A DNA stretch of 36,789 bases from an uncultured Methylococcaceae bacterium. GTDB taxonomy: Bacteria > Pseudomonadota > Gammaproteobacteria > Methylococcales > Methylomonadaceae. A model generated the notes under the pieces. That model did not search any database. It was not told the DNA's origin and saw nothing but the letters and a program-made list of their open reading frames with translations. The stretch is from contig CAIPPE010000070.1 in assembly GCA_903866825.1 (NCBI GenBank), positions 1 to 36,789 on the forward strand. The letters run 5' to 3'. Positions 35,791-36,789 of the stretch are shown here, piece after piece (position 1 is the first letter of the stretch; each line of letters opens with the position of its first letter). Position numbers and translations under genes: made by a program.

Positions 35791-35888
35791 GAGTTACCAC
35801 ACCAAACCACGAGACTCTCAAGTGAATCGTTTTGCTACGGCAGATTTTCCAACAACTTCCTGAAAATATTCGCAATCTGACTAATAAA

Positions 35889-36155
35889 ATGCCCGTAATT
35901 TCCTATTTCTTTGGCATTTATATTCGCATGTACCATGACGATCATAACCCACCACACTTTCATGTTGAATACCAAGGTCATCAAGCTTTAATGTCAATTG
36001 AAAGCGGTGAGATTTTAGCGGGGACACTGCCCAGTAAAGCCATTAAGTTAGTACGCGAATGGGCAACAGAACATAAGCAGGAATTGTTAATAGATTGGCA
36101 AATCGCCATTGACTTAAAACCATTACAACGAATCCAAGGAGCTGATAATGATTAA
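35889..36155 (+). CDS. DUF4160 protein
   Basis: An 88-residue protein with the DUF4160 signature: MPVISYFFGIYIRMYHDDHN then PPHFHVEYQGHQA near 21-33. The ATG at 35889 gives the usual family N-terminus; an in-frame TTG at 35832 would add 19 non-conserved residues. It overlaps the DUF2442 gene by 8 bp. The DUF4160/DUF2442 pair recurs in bacterial genomes and has been suggested to be a toxin-antitoxin module; its activity is not known to me. Confidence 0.8.
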   Translation: MPVISYFFGIYIRMYHDDHNPPHFHVEYQGHQALMSIESGEILAGTLPSKAIKLVREWATEHKQELLIDWQIAIDLKPLQRIQGADND

Positions 36156-36417
36156 AATTATTCAAGTGCATTATGTACAGCAAAGAATATTACGTCTCTG
36201 CTTTTCCGATAATTCTTTTGGTAATTATGATTTACAACCTTTGATCGATAGGCAAACGGAATTAGTTTTGGCTTTAAATGATGAAGGCTATTTTAAACGG
36301 TTTTATTTGGAACTGGGTGCTCTATGCTGGCCTAATGGCTTGGAATTAAGTCCTAGTAATATTCACCAAAAACTGGCAGCTCAGCACCAATTGCATTACG
36401 ATAATAAAGTGGCTTAA
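36148..36417 (+). CDS. DUF2442 protein
   Basis: An 89-residue protein of the DUF2442 type, with VQQRILRLCFSDNSFGNYDLQPLI near 10-33 and ALCWPNGLELSPSNIHQKL near 58-76 (the W-P-N-G-x-x-L-x-P motif is typical). It overlaps DUF4160 by 8 bp, so the two are co-translated. Both ORFs look intact, in contrast to the decayed genes just upstream. Confidence 0.82.
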   Translation: MIKIIQVHYVQQRILRLCFSDNSFGNYDLQPLIDRQTELVLALNDEGYFKRFYLELGALCWPNGLELSPSNIHQKLAAQHQLHYDNKVA

Positions 36418-36660
36418 TTCATAATAGCTGTTGATGTCTTTAATAACAGGATCAAGTTTTACTTGAACCAAAATATGAACATTGTCTGTTATCACTTCGC
36501 AGAAAAAAATTACCTAAAACCGGACTCTTGAAAGGACGGACTCAATAAACTCGGTCTTTGCATCCGTGTATGCCTCACGATCATCTCTAAACTCAGTCGC
36601 GAGTTTCAACTTGAGTTCCATATATGCCCATCGGGTTGTGTCGTCATTCCGGCTTCCAAT
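36418..36660. other. Intergenic region near the right edge
   Basis: No gene is supported. The minus strand holds the possible continuation of the edge ORF (to about 36520, after an in-frame stop). The remainder shows no promoter, terminator or repeat that I can support. Confidence 0.3.
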
Positions 36661-36789
36661 TTAAGCCGGGACAGTTTTCAAAAACAATGGGTTACGAATA
36701 GCGTGTTCTCTGCCTTTTCTTGGCAGCGGAAGTGCGCCCATTTCATCAGCCAACCATGAAAACAGATCAGGGAAATCCCTGCCAAACAA
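36661..36789 (-). CDS. Partial ORF running off the right edge
   Basis: On the minus strand an open frame enters from the right edge and reads LFGRDFPDLFSWLADEMG then ALPLPRKGREHAIRNPLF, ending at a stop at 36661-36663 (43 codons). In the same frame past that stop, codons again read as a plausible charged helix (RWAYMELKLKLATEFRDDRE ... SVLSRVRF) to a second stop at about 36520. This suggests either a gene end followed by chance ORF, or one gene cut by a nonsense mutation. No family is recognised. Confidence 0.3.
   Translation of the reverse strand: MFGRDFPDLFSWLADEMGALPLPRKGREHAIRNPLFLKTVPA

Noticed and set aside
35832-35888. Upstream TTG start for the DUF4160 protein
   Set aside because: The added 19 residues are not typical of the family, whereas the ATG at 35889 gives the usual MP-x-IS start.

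Overview
The window looks like chromosomal DNA of a gammaproteobacterium, most likely a methanotroph of the order Methylococcales. Three things support this: a gammaproteobacterial gene order (trpF-trpB-trpA-accD-folC-dedD-cvpA-purF-metZ), a eukaryote-like delta-24 sterol reductase (sterol synthesis is rare in bacteria but known in methanotrophs), and an exosortase E/VPEID-CTERM pair. No methane-oxidation gene lies in the window, so the placement is an inference. The DNA is moderately AT-rich by eye.

Layout. 1-413: leader and three tandem promoters of a ribosomal RNA operon that runs leftwards off the window; the 16S gene should start just beyond base 1. 414-7715 (minus strand): a lipopolysaccharide inner-core cluster, transcribed as three family-2 glycosyltransferases, msbA, gmhA, hldE, hldD. 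It makes ADP-heptose, builds core sugars and flips lipid A-core. 7716-8145: no convincing gene, only a 44-codon ORF and a hairpin. 8146-10287: a tiny VPEID-CTERM protein and, divergently, a fused exosortase E/CPBP protease that is its likely sorting enzyme. 10425-11147: a secreted, probably outer-membrane protein. 11158-12747 (minus): the DHCR24-like sterol reductase.

12.9-20.8 kb is an accessory island: a Uma2 nuclease-like protein, an orphan Phd-type antitoxin, an SF1 helicase-like ATPase coupled to a DUF2290 protein (a possible two-gene defence cassette), an addiction-module antitoxin with a frameshifted toxin, a 42-bp tandem-repeat array with decayed flanks, and a PLD-SNF2 helicase of anti-phage type broken by a frameshift.

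20.86-29.9 kb returns to core metabolism: tryptophan synthesis, fatty-acid initiation (accD), folate (folC), a SPOR protein, cvpA, purF and metZ, tightly packed on the plus strand. A PfkB kinase follows. Then comes a TPR membrane protein with a histidine kinase and a sigma-54 response regulator, probably one three-gene signalling unit (30.8-34.7 kb).

34.7 kb to the end is gene-poor and decayed: a 9-bp repeat motif in both orientations, a truncated and frameshifted GNAT acetyltransferase, an N-terminal fragment of a PlsC-like acyltransferase, an intact DUF4160/DUF2442 pair, and a partial minus-strand ORF running off the right edge.

Best candidates for something new: the helicase/DUF2290 pair, the minimal exosortase substrate, the sterol reductase and the 42-bp repeat array.
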